Notes: a model not told the origin generated them from the sequence alone. A stretch of DNA of 64,000 bases from Aquatica leii (GCA_035610365.1 CM069437.1:31329507-31393506); one strand, 5' to 3'. Positions 33,780-44,214 are shown, counted from the stretch's first letter. Made by a program: numbers and translations.

Positions 33780-35440
33780 GTCTACTGCTGAACGTAGGTC
33801 TCTCCTAGTTGATGCCATGCGGTCTTGAGCTGCTCTAATTCAGTTAGTTGCTATGCGCTTTATTGCATCTGGCTACCTGGTTGATGGTCTACCTCTACTT
33901 ATTTTATAGTTTTGTAGTTTCCATTCCAGAATTTTCTTGGATTATCTATTATTTGGCTATATGCTCTGCCCATTTCCATTTTGCTGTTGTTATGCGCTTT
34001 AATAAGTCACAAACCCTTGTTTTTTTCCGTATATAATCGTTTGTTAATCTATCGCTCAATTTTACCCCGAACATTTTTCTTTTAATTGCGCTTTGAGTTA
34101 CCATTAGTTTCTTACTAAGCGTTTTGTCAAGGTTAATGTTTCTGCACTATATGCTAGTACTGACGGAATAAATTGGTCATACACTTTTGCGTTTTAAGCA
34201 TATGTATGTGTATGTGTCACTTCGAAATACATAATGCTGCTCATGTAAGACCAATTCGTCGTTGTAATTCGTAGGTTTGGTTGTATCTTCTCAGTTTTAT
34301 TTTATGTTCCAATTATTTGTATAAGCAGACTTTCTCTATTTCTTTGTCATCTATTTTTATATTATTGCATAAAACGAGATGCGTCATTATTTTTGTTTAG
34401 TTGTTGTTTTGTTAAAGTTTAACTTTAAATCAATCTTTTCCGTAGTAGTTTCTTGTATCATTTGTTGTGCTTCCCCAACGGTGTTCGTTATTAATACAAT
34501 ATCATCGGTAAATCTTAAATTACTCAAAATCTACATTTATGCCTCTGTTGCTTTACTCTAATGCTTTAAATACATACTCCAATACAACAACAAAAATTGA
34601 AACTGATTGAGTTACGATCTTTGTAAAGAGTTTATATAAGTGAGTCAAAAGATTAATTGATTTATAATTTTTGGGAACGATTTTATTGCCCTTTTTGTAA
34701 GGTAAAATTACAACGGCGTTATTCCATGCTGATGATATTACACATTCTTGTAGGCGCATATTAAAAATCCTCTCTATTTTGCAAAGAAGTTCACCTTTTA
34801 CTTTTACACTCTCGATCACTATGTTATCCTTCTCCAGAGCGTTTGTGTTTTTTTATTTCTGACAATGAATTTTTTATTTCACTTAAAGAGATTTTTGGCA
34901 TGTCTTCGGACCTTTGGTTCATTATCCTTTTTTCTTGAGAGAAGCTCTTTTATTCGACGTTGCTACTGTTCTTATACAGCTGTTGATAAAATGCCGCGGC
35001 TAGTTTCAGCAGTTTGTCACGGTTGGTTTCCAACTGTACTTTGTCATCTTTCATTTAAAAAATTTCCATTATACATTTTTATAGTCTTCTTTTTAAAACT
35101 TTAACATTTTTGTTCTTTTTTATAGTGAGCGTTGTTTGGTCTGTATCATATCTCCTGATGTATTTTCTTATAGTTTTTGTTATTTGTTTATTAATCTCTC
35201 TGTATTGGTTTTCGTCGACATCGGTTTGTCTTGGTAGTTTTTTTCTTTCTCTTATTAGTTGTTTTGTATTGTCGCTGATCGTACTTATTTTTTATTTTTG
35301 TTTGTTGTCACATTCCTTTTCTGCTTTTTTAATTGCTGTTGTTATAATGTTTGCGTATCTTGTCAAATCTATAGCACAATTCTATGTTTTGGGTTTTGGT
35401 TTTCTTAACATTTTTATTTTTTATAGCTTTATATTTATTT
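33780..35440 (-). pseudogene. RTE-like LINE reverse transcriptase region
   Basis: From 35440 down: a basic linker ('QLIRERKKLPRQ', 'EINKQITKTIRKYIRR'), 'MPKISLSEIKNSLSEIKKHK', then 34553-34819 with 'WNNAVVILPYKKGNK', 'NYKSINLLTHLYKLFTKIVTQ', the classic 'NYR.ISLLSH.YKLFTKI' block. Around 34420-34530 the frame gives 'FTDDIVLITNTVGEAQQMIQ', the catalytic box (FADD in active elements), followed by 'LKLNFNKT'. The 3' portion (33780-33890) encodes a decayed 'RGRPSTR' tail. Stops and frameshifts throughout make it inactive. Confidence 0.85.
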
Positions 35441-35476
35441 TAACGGTGGTTCGCACTATGCGGTCTGGTACAACTC

Positions 35477-35602
35477 AGCACCGCCGATTCGGCGCCGCCA
35501 ATTCGGCGCCGCCAACTCGGCGCTGACCATTTCGGCCTCAGGACAACTTGGCGCCAGGACATCTTGACGCCAGTCAATTCGACGCCGGCCACCTTGGCAC
35601 CA
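35477..35602. repeat. GC-rich degenerate tandem repeat (TTCGGCGCC type), island A
   Basis: Units such as gattcggcgccgcca, attcggcgccgcca, actcggcgctgacca, acaacttggcgccagg and tcaattcgacgccggcc succeed each other every 14-16 bases. This is a strong GC island in AT-rich surroundings. Similar islands bound the element at 41592-42542. Here only one side is present, so it may be a truncated end of the same family. Confidence 0.75.
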
Positions 35603-35710
35603 ATGTAATGCGAATTCGTCTTAGATAACGTTATAATAAAGGAAAAAATGGAAACTAACAATTAACCTAGAGGAGTTCTTATCCACCCATTTTTGCAATA
35701 TTCATTATTT

Positions 35711-36048
35711 ACTGTTTGTTAATTGAATTGCATATTTACAAAATGTATGACTTTTGGTGTAGATTATGTAATTGCTGCGAATTTTTAAACAAATGTTTAA
35801 GCCTGTATGGCTGTATTAAACAATGTAAGATAACCACGAATTTAATTCTTCAAAATAAGAAATATTACCAAACTTTCCGTTTATTACATTGTATTTTTAG
35901 ATGCTTCAAAGGTTGTACACATATTTAAGATGCATTATTATTTACATAAACACATTGCTTAAACATTTGTTTAAAAATTTGCAGCAATTACATAATCTAC
36001 ACCAACAGTCATACATTTTGTAAATATGCAATTAAATTAACAAACAGT
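35711..36048. mobile_element. Palindromic (foldback) element with 92-bp arms
   Basis: 35711-35802 and 35957-36048 are inverted copies with only a few mismatches. The arm includes 'ttgcatatttacaaaatgta', 'ggtgtagattatgtaattgc' and 'ttaaacaaatgtttaagc'. The 154-bp centre has no coding signal. It sits inside the RTE-like endonuclease region, so it is younger than that LINE. The GC island at 35477 may be part of the same insertion event. Confidence 0.8.
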
Positions 36049-36119
36049 TATGGTTGCTACTTATAGAGAATTTATTTAGAACTTTTACATTTTTTATGAT
36101 TTGTTTTACCAGTTGCTAT

Positions 36120-36369
36120 TAAATCTATTTAATTTTCTGTCTTTCCATCAGTGCTTTTACATGTTCATTCACCGTATTCCTTTTTTTTTAAACATGTTCA
36201 TTAAGTTAATGTTGTTTTGTAACAAGAAATTTATTAACATTTCTCCTCGATTATTTCTTTCCACAACACCATAGTTTTTAATTAATGTCTGTACCTCATC
36301 TTTCTTTTTTCCAACTTTTGAATATTTAGTAGATAATAAATTGAATATAAAAATACCACTTAAAACCAC
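36120..36369 (-). pseudogene. RTE-like LINE endonuclease fragment
   Basis: A 66-residue frame reads 'KVGKKKDEVQTLIKNYGVVE', then 'RNNRGEMLINFLLQNNINLM', then 'NMFKKKGIR'. This is the APE-endonuclease block after GDFNA (pattern GERN.RGE.LI.FL..N.L...NT.F). The GDFN box itself is lost upstream. It continues the RTE-like copy whose RT lies at 33780-35440, on the far side of the palindromic insertion. Confidence 0.85.
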
Positions 36370-37200
36370 AGATAACGTTAAAACTGCGGTATCAAACTTT
36401 ACCTAAGTAACACAAGAGTCAGCTAGGGAAGCGACACCAGCTATCCTAATTACAAGAAAACAACAAATGTTGTCCAGTAGTCATCAAAAAGAACTGGTTA
36501 CCCCTCTGATAAAACGCATTATAATAAAACATCTGCAAAACTAAAAGTTTAATGAAAGACTTAGAGAATAAAAGCTTTCTGAAAAATTTGACCCTTACCG
36601 TTGATACAAACTACGCTTTGTGGAGAGTAAAAAAAAAATACAACAGCAAGGCTAGCACTAACTTGGATAAGACAATTGTTTTCGGCTTAGTTAAAAAAGT
36701 TAAAAATATGTTTAAAAATGATCTACATCCAAAAAAGACTCCCGGGATTAATTCAATTACAGGAAAGAAAATCAAAAAATTTCTTCGCAAACGCGTTATT
36801 ATGATCAAAATCTTATTTAATTCAGTCCTGTGTTTAAGATACTACCCGGTACTCTAGAAAGTAGCTCAAACGATTCTTATAAACCAGGAAAATCACTCAA
36901 CTAGGCTGTTTTTATAGACTCATTAGTTTACTATCCATACTTGGTAAACCGTGTGATCTGATACTGATGCATCAATTTGGATTTAGACGAGAGCACTCAA
37001 CCAGCAGGTCCATCAAGTAATCAATTTAAAAGAATTCTTTAAAGAAAAAAGGTATTGCATAGCAACTTTGTTTAACGACAACTAAGTTTTTACTAAGATG
37101 AACATATTTTCCGGGTTTGGACCGTGTCATTGTTGTAACCGTAGTTGCTAACGTTTTGCCCACTTTTGTAAGGGGTTTCATCACGGTATGAGATAAATTG
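36370..37200 (+). pseudogene. Jockey-like LINE, reverse transcriptase half
   Basis: Continues the element at 32640-33745. The linker 'DNVKTAVSNFT', 'ARKATPA' and 'SDKTHYNKTSAKLK' leads into a 101-residue frame (36552-36857) with 'TVDTNYALWRVKKKY', 'KKTPGINSITGKKIKKFLRK' and 'IMIKILFNSVLCLRYYPV'. These match the Jockey RT N-terminal part (NYSLWK, KAPG.D.IT, L..IFNA.L.L.YFP). Past 36860 further RT blocks are recognisable but broken ('FGFRREHST'). The catalytic FADD box was not found; the copy seems to fade near the Penelope insertion at 37260. Confidence 0.8.
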
Positions 37201-37365
37201 CAAAACTCAAACAAGCAACCAAAATCTAACTAAGAACTTTTCAAAACATAGGTAATCAATGGTAAAGTAGTTTGTCCTCCTGTTGGCAAGTTGTAGTTAG
37301 TTTAAGTTTTTTTATCTTCTTTAGGAGGGGCAATAAAAACCACTCTAAACTGTTTTTATGGCTAC

Positions 37366-37395
37366 GTTTCGTGCCTCTAGCGTGCACTTCTTCAG
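37366..37395 (-). ncRNA. Hammerhead-ribozyme-like core (left arm)
   Basis: Same motif as at 40284, inverted: CTGAAGA, A, GTGC, loop, GCAC, GAAAC. Both the CUGANGA and GAAAC boxes match the hammerhead consensus and the 4-bp helix II is perfect. Helices I and III need a folding check. Confidence 0.6.
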
Positions 37396-37738
37396 GCCAC
37401 TGAAAATTTATTTACGGTAAGTGAACAACATTACACAAACGCATAAAACAACTAACTGAATTTGTTAACAGGTACAGCAACCAACAAAAAACTTACAAGA
37501 AAAGGTTACGAGTGGTGGTAGTCCACTGGTCCAATAAGCATACCGTCTAATAACTAACTTAATCTAGTTAACATGAAATTAAGTCAATAATTAAAAGAAT
37601 TTAAATATATGTACAAAGAAAACAACGGACATTAAAGTTAAACAAACAATATACACTGAATGCAAATTCAAAAATAATTGTAACTATGATAAGGCTAATA
37701 GATAAAAATGACCATGAAATCGCATACAACTATAAAGC

Positions 37739-38215
37739 TTATCTTGCAATTTTTGAAATTAAATTATTGTAAATATTACTTAAATTGTTGGTGTCGTTAT
37801 TGAAATTAATGTTGTTTTTATATATGTTGATGTATATCATTTCCGATACTAACCTTTTTTTGAAATTATTTTCAACATCTAAAATTGTAGGATTGTTGAA
37901 ATCGAAGGTATGTCCAGTGTTAATGTGATGGACTGCTAATGCTGTGTCTGCCTTTTTTGTTTTACAATCATAACGATGGTTATTAATCCGATTTTTTACT
38001 TTTTGTTTAGTTTGGCCGATATAACATACATTACAATTGGTACAGTCTAGTTTGTATATTACATCGTGCTTTTCTATTGTGTTTGTTTTGTCTTTAGTTT
38101 TACTGTACAGTGTATTATAGATGGTGTTATTATTGTATATTGCTATTTTGATGTTATTTGTTTTTAAAATCGGAATGATTCTATTTGTTAAATTTGGGAC
38201 ATTAATTATTTTCAT
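37739..38215 (-). CDS. Penelope-like GIY-YIG endonuclease, open in this arm
   Basis: A 158-residue frame with an intact GIY-YIG module. It has VIY at residues 52-54 (GIY position), C58-X2-C61 and C64, YIG at 65-67 in 'CYIGQTKQKV', R76 and H80 downstream, and E125 in 'RLVSEMIYI' as the likely catalytic Glu. In Penelope-like elements this domain nicks the target and follows the RT in one polyprotein; here the RT part is the separate frame 38212-38547. The start is probably not a true initiation codon but an internal Met of the original polyprotein. It is intact where the right-arm copy has lost one A. Confidence 0.85.
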   Translation of the reverse strand: MKIINVPNLTNRIIPILKTNNIKIAIYNNNTIYNTLYSKTKDKTNTIEKHDVIYKLDCTNCNVCYIGQTKQKVKNRINNHRYDCKTKKADTALAVHHINTGHTFDFNNPTILDVENNFKKRLVSEMIYINIYKNNINFNNDTNNLSNIYNNLISKIAR

Positions 38216-38547
38216 GTAAGTGATGTTAGTATTAAGGTTAGTGGTAGGATTGGTGTTAGGGTCGTATTAAGATTAGTTGTAGGTAGCCTAGTTGGCGGCG
38301 CGATCACACTAGTTATGTTAGTATCAGAAAGTATTTTGTTTAATATATTTTTTGGATAGTTATTCTTCCTTAATATGTTATTTAAGATGTTAAGGTTTTC
38401 TTTGTGAAATTGAGGGCTACTCAAATTTATAATTTTATTTTTCATGGCCTTGATGACATTAATTTTTTGATGGTGTGGGTGTCTCGATAAAAAGTTAATT
38501 GTTCTATTAGAGGCAATTGGTTTAGTATACCATTCTGTGACTAACAT
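38212..38547 (-). pseudogene. Penelope-like RT C-terminal part (left arm)
   Basis: A 111-residue frame starting 'MLVTEWYTKPIASNRTINFL' and continuing 'RHPHHQKINVIKAMKNKI'. The 'YTKP..S.R.INF.S.HP..HK' block follows the palm in Penelope-like RTs, as the thumb or connection. The catalytic YVDD is not present in this copy because it is truncated at 38648. It overlaps the GIY-YIG frame by 4 bases, implying one frameshift between them. Confidence 0.8.
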
Positions 38548-38651
38548 ATTAGTGTTAACATCCTTACTGAGTCTAACATCTAGAAATGGTAATGAACCCT
38601 CTTTTTCAATTTCAACCGTGAATTTTAGATGTTGATTATAACTGTTAATTA

Positions 38652-39238
38652 ATGCCGCCTAATCATTTGCTTGTTTCATTTGATGTGTCATCTTTGTTCA
38701 CCAACATTACAAAAGAGCTCTCTGTAAAACTGTTAAAAGAATATTGGAATGAGTTAAAGAGCCACACTACATTAGAACTAGTTAATGTTGTCAATATTAT
38801 TGAATTCTTATTTAATTCTAGTTATTTTACGTACAATGACAGAATGTATGTTCAAAATTTGGCACCGCAATGGGCAACCCAGCATCACCTATACTAGCCA
38901 GTCTTGCAATGCACGATTTGCTTAATTATGTAAAAAACAAAATGACATTTACACCGACCCTTTTGTTATGTTATGTTGACGATATCATTACATGCATTCC
39001 CGACACAGAAATTGAAAACACTTTAAATATTTTTAACAGTTATAATCAACATCTAAAATTCACGGTTAAAATTGAAAAAGAGGGTTCATTACCATTTCTA
39101 GATGTTAGACTCAGTAAGGATGTTAACACTAATATGTTAGTCACAGAATGGTATACTAAACCAATTGCCTCTAATAGAACAATTAACTTTTTATCGAGAC
39201 ACCCACACCATCAAAAATTAATGTCATCAAGGCCATGA
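38652..39238 (+). pseudogene. Penelope-like reverse transcriptase, palm region
   Basis: Two overlapping frames. The first, 38652-38897, reads 'LLVSFDVSSLFTNI', which is RT motif A with the catalytic Asp. The second, 38870-39238, reads 'GNPASPILASLAM' (motif B) and 'LLLCYVDDIITCIPD' with YVDD at residues 35-38, then 'LPFLDVRLSKD' and 'TKPIASNRTINFLSRHPHHQ'. A single frame break near 38865 separates the A and B motifs. The upstream fingers region is missing, so the copy is 5'-truncated. Penelope RTs are closest to telomerase and prime at nicked target DNA. Confidence 0.9.
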
Positions 39239-39371
39239 AAATAAAATTATAAATTTGAGTAGCCCTCAATTTCACAAAGAAAACCTTAACATCTTAAATA
39301 ACATATTAAGGAAGAATAACTATCCAAAAATATATTAAACAAAAATCCTTTCTGATACTAACATAACTATT

Positions 39372-39940
39372 GTGATCCCGCCACCAACTAACCTACCTAC
39401 AACTAATCTTAATACGACCCCTAACACCAATCCTACCACTAACCTTAATACTAACATCACTTACATGAAAATAATTAATGTCCCAAATTTAACAAATAGA
39501 ATCATTCCGATTTTAAAAACAAATAACATCAAAATAGCAATATATAATAATAACACCATCTATAATACACTGTACAGTAAAACTAAAGACAAAACAAACA
39601 CAATAGAAAAGCACGATGTAATTTACAAACTAGACTGTACCAATTGCAATGTATGTTATATCGGCCAAACCAAACAAAAAGTAAAAATCGGATTAATAAC
39701 CATCGTTATGATTGTAAAACAAAACAAGCAGACACAGCATTAGCAGTCCACCACATTAACACTGGACATACCTTCGATTTCAACAATCCTACAATTTTAG
39801 ATGTTGAAAATAATTTCAAAAAAAGGTTAGTATCGGAAATGATATACATCAACATATATAAAAACAACATTAATTTCAATAACGACACCAATAATTTAAG
39901 TAATATTTACAATAATTTAATTTCAAAAATTGCAAGATAA
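39372..39940 (+). pseudogene. Penelope-like GIY-YIG endonuclease (right arm, frameshifted)
   Basis: Same domain as 37739-38215. 39372-39743 carries the linker, VIY, cysteines and YIG; 39644-39940 carries the downstream R/H box and the catalytic-Glu helix. The run of A after 'aaaagt' at about 39681-39685 has five A where the left arm has six, which moves the frame just after 'CYIGQTKQKVK'. The linker contains a Thr/Asn/Pro-rich repeat ('NTTPNTNPTTNLNTN'). Confidence 0.85.
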
Positions 39941-40283
39941 GCTTTATAGTTGTATGCGATTTCATGGTCATTTTTATCTATTAGCCTTATCATAGTTACA
40001 ATTATTTTTGAATTTGCATTCAGTGTATATTGTTTGTTTAACTTTAATGTCCGTTGTTTTCTTTGTACATATATTTAAATTCTTTTAATTATTGACTTAA
40101 TTTCATGTTAACTAGATTAAGTTAGTTATTAGACGGTATGCTTATTGGACCAGTGAACTACCACCACTCGTAACCTTTTCTTGTAAGTTTTTTGTTGGTT
40201 GCTGTACCTGTTAACAAATTCAGTTAGTTGTTTTATGCGTTTGTGTAATGTTGTTCACTTACCGTAAATAAATTTTCAGTGGC

Positions 40284-40313
40284 CTGAAGAAGTGCACGCT
40301 AGAGGCACGAAAC
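40284..40313 (+). ncRNA. Hammerhead-ribozyme-like core (right arm)
   Basis: CTGAAGA at 40284-40290, then A, GTGC, a 9-base loop, GCAC and GAAAC at 40309-40313. This is the two-box hammerhead core with a perfect 4-bp helix II. It lies about 340 bp downstream of the endonuclease stop, in the 3' untranslated part where Penelope-like elements keep their hammerhead. An ATAAAAAC...GTTTTTAT pairing follows (about 40319-40346) and might belong to helix III or be unrelated. Confidence 0.6.
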
Positions 40314-40395
40314 GTAGCCATAAAAACAGTTTAGAGTGGTTTTTATTGCCCCTCCTAAAGAAGATAAAAAACTTAAACTAACTATAGGTAATCAA

Positions 40396-41591
40396 CTTGC
40401 GAACCAAGTTATATTCTAACCTCTAAAAAGGTAAGAAAGAAAACGGTAAACTTGAAAAAGCAAACGAAAATCTAACAAAGAACCATTACAGTTAGGTAAT
40501 AAACTTTTAAACCAAACCAAATTCTAAACTCCATAGAACTTCTATAGAGTTTAGAATCTTCTTCTGTGATAGAAGTGACTTAAGAAGAAATAGTATTTCA
40601 AACACAATCGTGTTCCTGAAGTTAACACAAAGATATGTCGGATCGTTCAATTACATTACTCAGAGAAACTTTCGTAACATTGCGTCGATATATGGTTAAG
40701 TAAGGGTACAACTATTTAGTGAGCTCCAACTGATTTTTTAATATAAATATTTCTAATAACTTGGTAGGTCCCAGTACGTAAAACAATTCTCCAATTATTA
40801 ACCTCACACTAAGTGATTCATGTGCTCGAAGTAACTATTAACGGCATAAATCGCAAAGTAATTAATGTGGTACATAGCGTGTTATAATCCTGCCTCCAAA
40901 CAGAATCTAATCGCATCTTGGCAAATTTTCCAAAATTATATTCATTTTCTCATTTTAATGTATTAAGACTTTAAATAATTGTATAGAAAATCCGTCAGGC
41001 ACAGAACACGATGTCACTTGTATGAAAATTTGACGTTAAAAAAGAAATGAAATAAAATAGAAAAAGCAATGTTGCGAACCAATTAATTAAAACATTAAAC
41101 AGGAAAATAATTTATATTTTAAATTAAATTTAAAAGAAACGGTAATTTTCAATATTTGAAGAATTTGAATCTTTGTTACAAAATGAATTAAAATCAGCAA
41201 CAATTAAATAAATTTGACGACAAACAAAAAGAACGACATAGTGCGGAAGGAATCGGATACAAAATCTTTGTAAATAGAAATACCAAAGTTTGAACAACAA
41301 TAGAGTTGTAAAGATAATGACGATAAATACGTGTGTTTTAAAATTGTAGAGTTTAGAGATTAAAAATTGTATGCCTTAAACAATCTTGTCTTGTCTAAGA
41401 AGATTAATTTTTTAGCTGGTCGAACAGAAACGACAGTGATAGATTCCAAATGAAGAAGAGCTAGTATAAGTTCAGTTGGCATGCCAACGTACGAAGGGAA
41501 GTATTAAAAAACGTAGTCACATTTGTCACAGTTTATGACAAAACAATACACATCTAATAATATGTTGAGGTATTTATCCTAGGCTCTAAGA
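40396..41591. other. No gene assigned; small hairpin and degenerate tandem repeat at the left
   Basis: 40384-40530 contains two related units ('aggtaatcaacttgcgaacc' and 'aggtaataaacttttaaacc', each followed by 'aa.....attctaa'), which match sequence left of the Penelope insertion at about 37205-37259. At 40521-40557 ATTCTAAACTC and GAGTTTAGAAT form a hairpin with further inner pairing. The rest is AT-rich without a gene. Confidence 0.5.
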
Positions 41592-42542
41592 CAGCTCGGC
41601 GCGATGGGACGGTTCGGCGCGGCTGATTTGGCGCGAGGGGTCTGTTCGGCGCCGGCGATTCGGCACAAACCGATTTGGAAGTTATTTATAAAGAATTAAA
41701 TAAAAACTGCTGTTTTTTGCACTTATTTTACATACTGACAATTTGAAGTCATGTAACTTCATTATTTTTAGCTAAAAATATATGAAATGTTAATCAATTA
41801 TGCTTTCTGACAATTTTCTTCAACGAAGCAGGTTTAGGCATGGCAGCCTGAGCGGACTGTGTCAAATTACGCGCACAATGGTTTATAACCTAGGCTGTTG
41901 GTTTCTGAGATTCTTCAGCTCTTCCTTTTATTTGAGTTTTCACTCTATTCACCTCGATTGTGGCAGGTGTTGCGACCTGGGAATGGTGATTAAAGCTCTT
42001 AATGACTTCTCCGTCCTGCACATGAATCCTGGCCTTACATCTGTCTTTCTGTTCACATCTATAAAAAATTAACCCGTTGGTCGCTACTTAACTTGCCAAA
42101 CACATATGAAAATCCATCTTTAATGAATTTTGACTTTCCACGTATGTTATTGACTTGGTTTGCCATAACACCAAATAAATTGACTGAAAGAAATTCGCAA
42201 AACACTCCCTTTTATTACAAAAAAAGGATGGTGGATAATTACTGTCCAAGAATGGCCTTGGTCTATTCAATTTCATCTCTAAACGAGGTCGTTAAATAGT
42301 CGTTTGAACGTAAGTATGTAGGTACGGTTAATTGCCCTTAATGCGGTTATTAGGAGGAAATATTTATAATAATAAGATAAATGAATTTTAGCTGAGAATA
42401 TTTTTTGCATGTTTTGTATGACTTATAAAGTATAAAACGAAGAGGCATCGCGCTGACCTGTCTCGCGCCGAATTGTCCTGCGCCGAATTGTCCAGCGCCA
42501 AATAGTTTTCGCGCCGTAACGGACGTGCCGAAACGGTGGCGC
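41592..42542. mobile_element. Foldback-type element with GC-rich CGGCGC repeat ends
   Basis: Left end 41592-41678: repeats such as agctcggcgcgatggga, cggttcggcgcggctga, tttggcgcgagggg, ttcggcgccggcga. Right end 42447-42542: reverse-orientation copies (tctcgcgccgaattg, tcctgcgccgaattg, tccagcgccaaatag, tttcgcgccgtaac). The ends are thus inverted arrays of 14-16-bp units around an AT-rich 770-bp centre. The centre has open frames (41800-42072 plus, 42093-42299 plus) that I do not recognise as proteins. Inverted arrays of short repeats are the foldback-transposon plan. The family is not one I can name. Confidence 0.65.
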
Positions 42543-42545
42543 TAA

Positions 42546-44214
42546 AAAGTCCCATTCTCTTACCCTAAAGGGTAAATTAGGTGATAATTTAACTTTCATG
42601 AATCTAAGTTGAATGACCAAAATATTACCGTTACAACAAAATGCCGTAATAAACAGTAAAATGACCAAACTAACAAAAAAAAAGAAAATTACTTATTAAA
42701 GATGGTACCAGAAAGTTCGCTCAATTACTTGAGGTAACTGCCGGAATCACTTTGCGGAAGAGGTGACCTCTTGCGCTTCGCATGTTGGTCAACCAAAAAA
42801 TTAAAAAAAAAACAAACTTGTGATTACCTAATGATTTTGAGGGAGCAAGATGTGTTTAAGACAGCATACGTCAACTAAAATTTACAAATCTTAATCCATT
42901 TACAGAATTGACAAAACAAAATCATCATAAAATTAAATAACAAATTGGGTTATAAAAGGATTTTACTTATTACAGGATGTAGTTTTATTAACGTGTAATT
43001 AATTTATTGACAAATGTTTACTGTAATAACAGTTTGTTTAAGTCAAAGTAAACCAAATATAACTATTACAAATTATTTATTATAAAAGGTTATTAAAAAA
43101 AAAATATAGAAACGTTGTATTACATGTGACAAAATTAAATAAAAAAAATATAATAAAATAGAAGTACTTATAGTAATTTACAAATATTTATAAACCGGAT
43201 TTTAATTTAAAAAATAAAAAAATTACATTAAATGTTTATATTTAAAGTCTTAGTTCTCTACCAAACAAAAGTATGAAAAATGTAAATTTGCAGTTTTTAA
43301 AACACACTTTTTTCAATTATTTTCTATTAAAAAATAAGGAGAAAAATCATAAATTTTTAAATACCGATAACCTTAAATCCATACGAATTAAATACAAATA
43401 AAAATTAATTAAAAATTTGATATTAATAAAATACATGCTAAAAAAGTGTTTGGTAAAAAACTTACCATGTTGTTTTTTAATATTTTTACACAGTAACATA
43501 TTGTGCAATTTACTAACACTTATATTAATTGATTCATTATTAACTCAATTAGTCCCAATTTTAAACAATATATAAAAAATTAAAAAATTGGTAAATCTAA
43601 TTTTTTCAAAGTTTTATTAATTGGATTTGCAAATTGTTTAATGTTCATCGTTTGATCAACTTTAATACTGAAATGTAAATCTAAATTTCTGCGCATACCT
43701 TTAATTAGTAGTCACATTTCTGGTGTAGTGAATTGAAGAACTAGAAAATCGATGCAATTTTCTATATCATAATATCACTGTTTGTTAACTGTATTTTTAA
43801 TACTACTAAAATTAGTTTTACATATGCTACTGAAGATTACAACATATAGAGATATTAATTCTTTTCGAGCGTGTTTAAACATTTAAGTAAAATATAAACT
43901 TGGTTTTTTTGGTGATTTTAAATAATTTAAAAAAACATCACAAAAGCAAAAAAATTATATATTTATTAAATTTTTGTTCAAAAAAAAAACATTTCTTGTT
44001 CTGATATTAAAAAAAAAAACAAATGTGCTTGTGCTTTCAAGTTTGTCTGCAATCTTTTAAATATTATTAAAACTCAATTATCCAATCTTAAAATCCACAA
44101 AAATACAACAACCAACAAGTAAACAAAAGAAGTGATAAAGTAGATCATAAATATTAGACCTTACTCTTTCTAAATTATTTGTCTTTTAAACTTTGTAAAA
44201 TGCTACTAGGTGAA
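42546..44214. other. AT-rich stretch without recognisable gene
   Basis: No gene or element ends found. Around 43600-43750 the minus strand is less biased but gives no family match. Confidence 0.45.

Larger units (their letters stand above)
33740..36369 (-). mobile_element. RTE-like LINE inserted into the Jockey-like LINE
   Basis: A minus-strand LINE lies between the two halves of a plus-strand Jockey-like element, so it arrived later. Its 3' end (low coordinate) carries a short ATC/CATCATCATCA tail at 33747-33762, as in RTE elements, whose 3' ends are short tandem repeats. Domains in order from 36369 down: endonuclease fragment, palindromic insertion, linker, reverse transcriptase, C-terminal region. 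Possible duplicated flanking 'accactt' (33731 and 36356) would be the target duplication, but it is short and uncertain. Confidence 0.75.
37294..38648 (-). repeat. Left arm of the Penelope inverted pair
   Basis: About 1355 bp, reverse complement of 39033-40384. It encodes the end of RT and the GIY-YIG endonuclease on the minus strand plus the 3' region with a hammerhead-like core. Confidence 0.9.
37260..40383. mobile_element. Penelope-like element: head-to-head inverted pair with 12-bp duplication
   Basis: Arms 37294-38648 and 39033-40384 are near-identical inverted copies (differences are isolated substitutions and single-base indels). Between them 38649-39032 holds further 5' coding sequence of the plus-oriented copy. 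The outer edges abut ataggtaatcaa at 37248-37259 and 40384-40395, an exact 12-bp repeat, indicating that the whole pair arrived as one insertion. The minus copy extends 34 bp further at its 3' end (37260-37293). Both copies end with 3' sequence and are 5'-truncated inside the reverse transcriptase. Partly inverted, 5'-truncated structures are characteristic of Penelope-like elements. Confidence 0.9.
39033..40384 (+). repeat. Right arm of the Penelope inverted pair
   Basis: About 1352 bp, inverted copy of 37294-38648. Several differences are single-base indels at homopolymer runs, some of which break the reading frame here but not on the left. Confidence 0.9.

Noticed and set aside
34865..35526. 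Hydrophobic plus-strand frames (79 and 138 residues)
   Set aside because: They are antisense to the RTE-like linker and reverse transcriptase on the minus strand, whose motifs are clear.
41800..42299. Open frames in the centre of the GC-ended foldback element
   Set aside because: No motif, and both strands are open over the same bases; kept only as unrecognised content.
43855..43900. A 'ctgaagattacaac' site as another hammerhead core
   Set aside because: No helix II pairing and no GAAAC box follow, and no Penelope coding sequence is adjacent.
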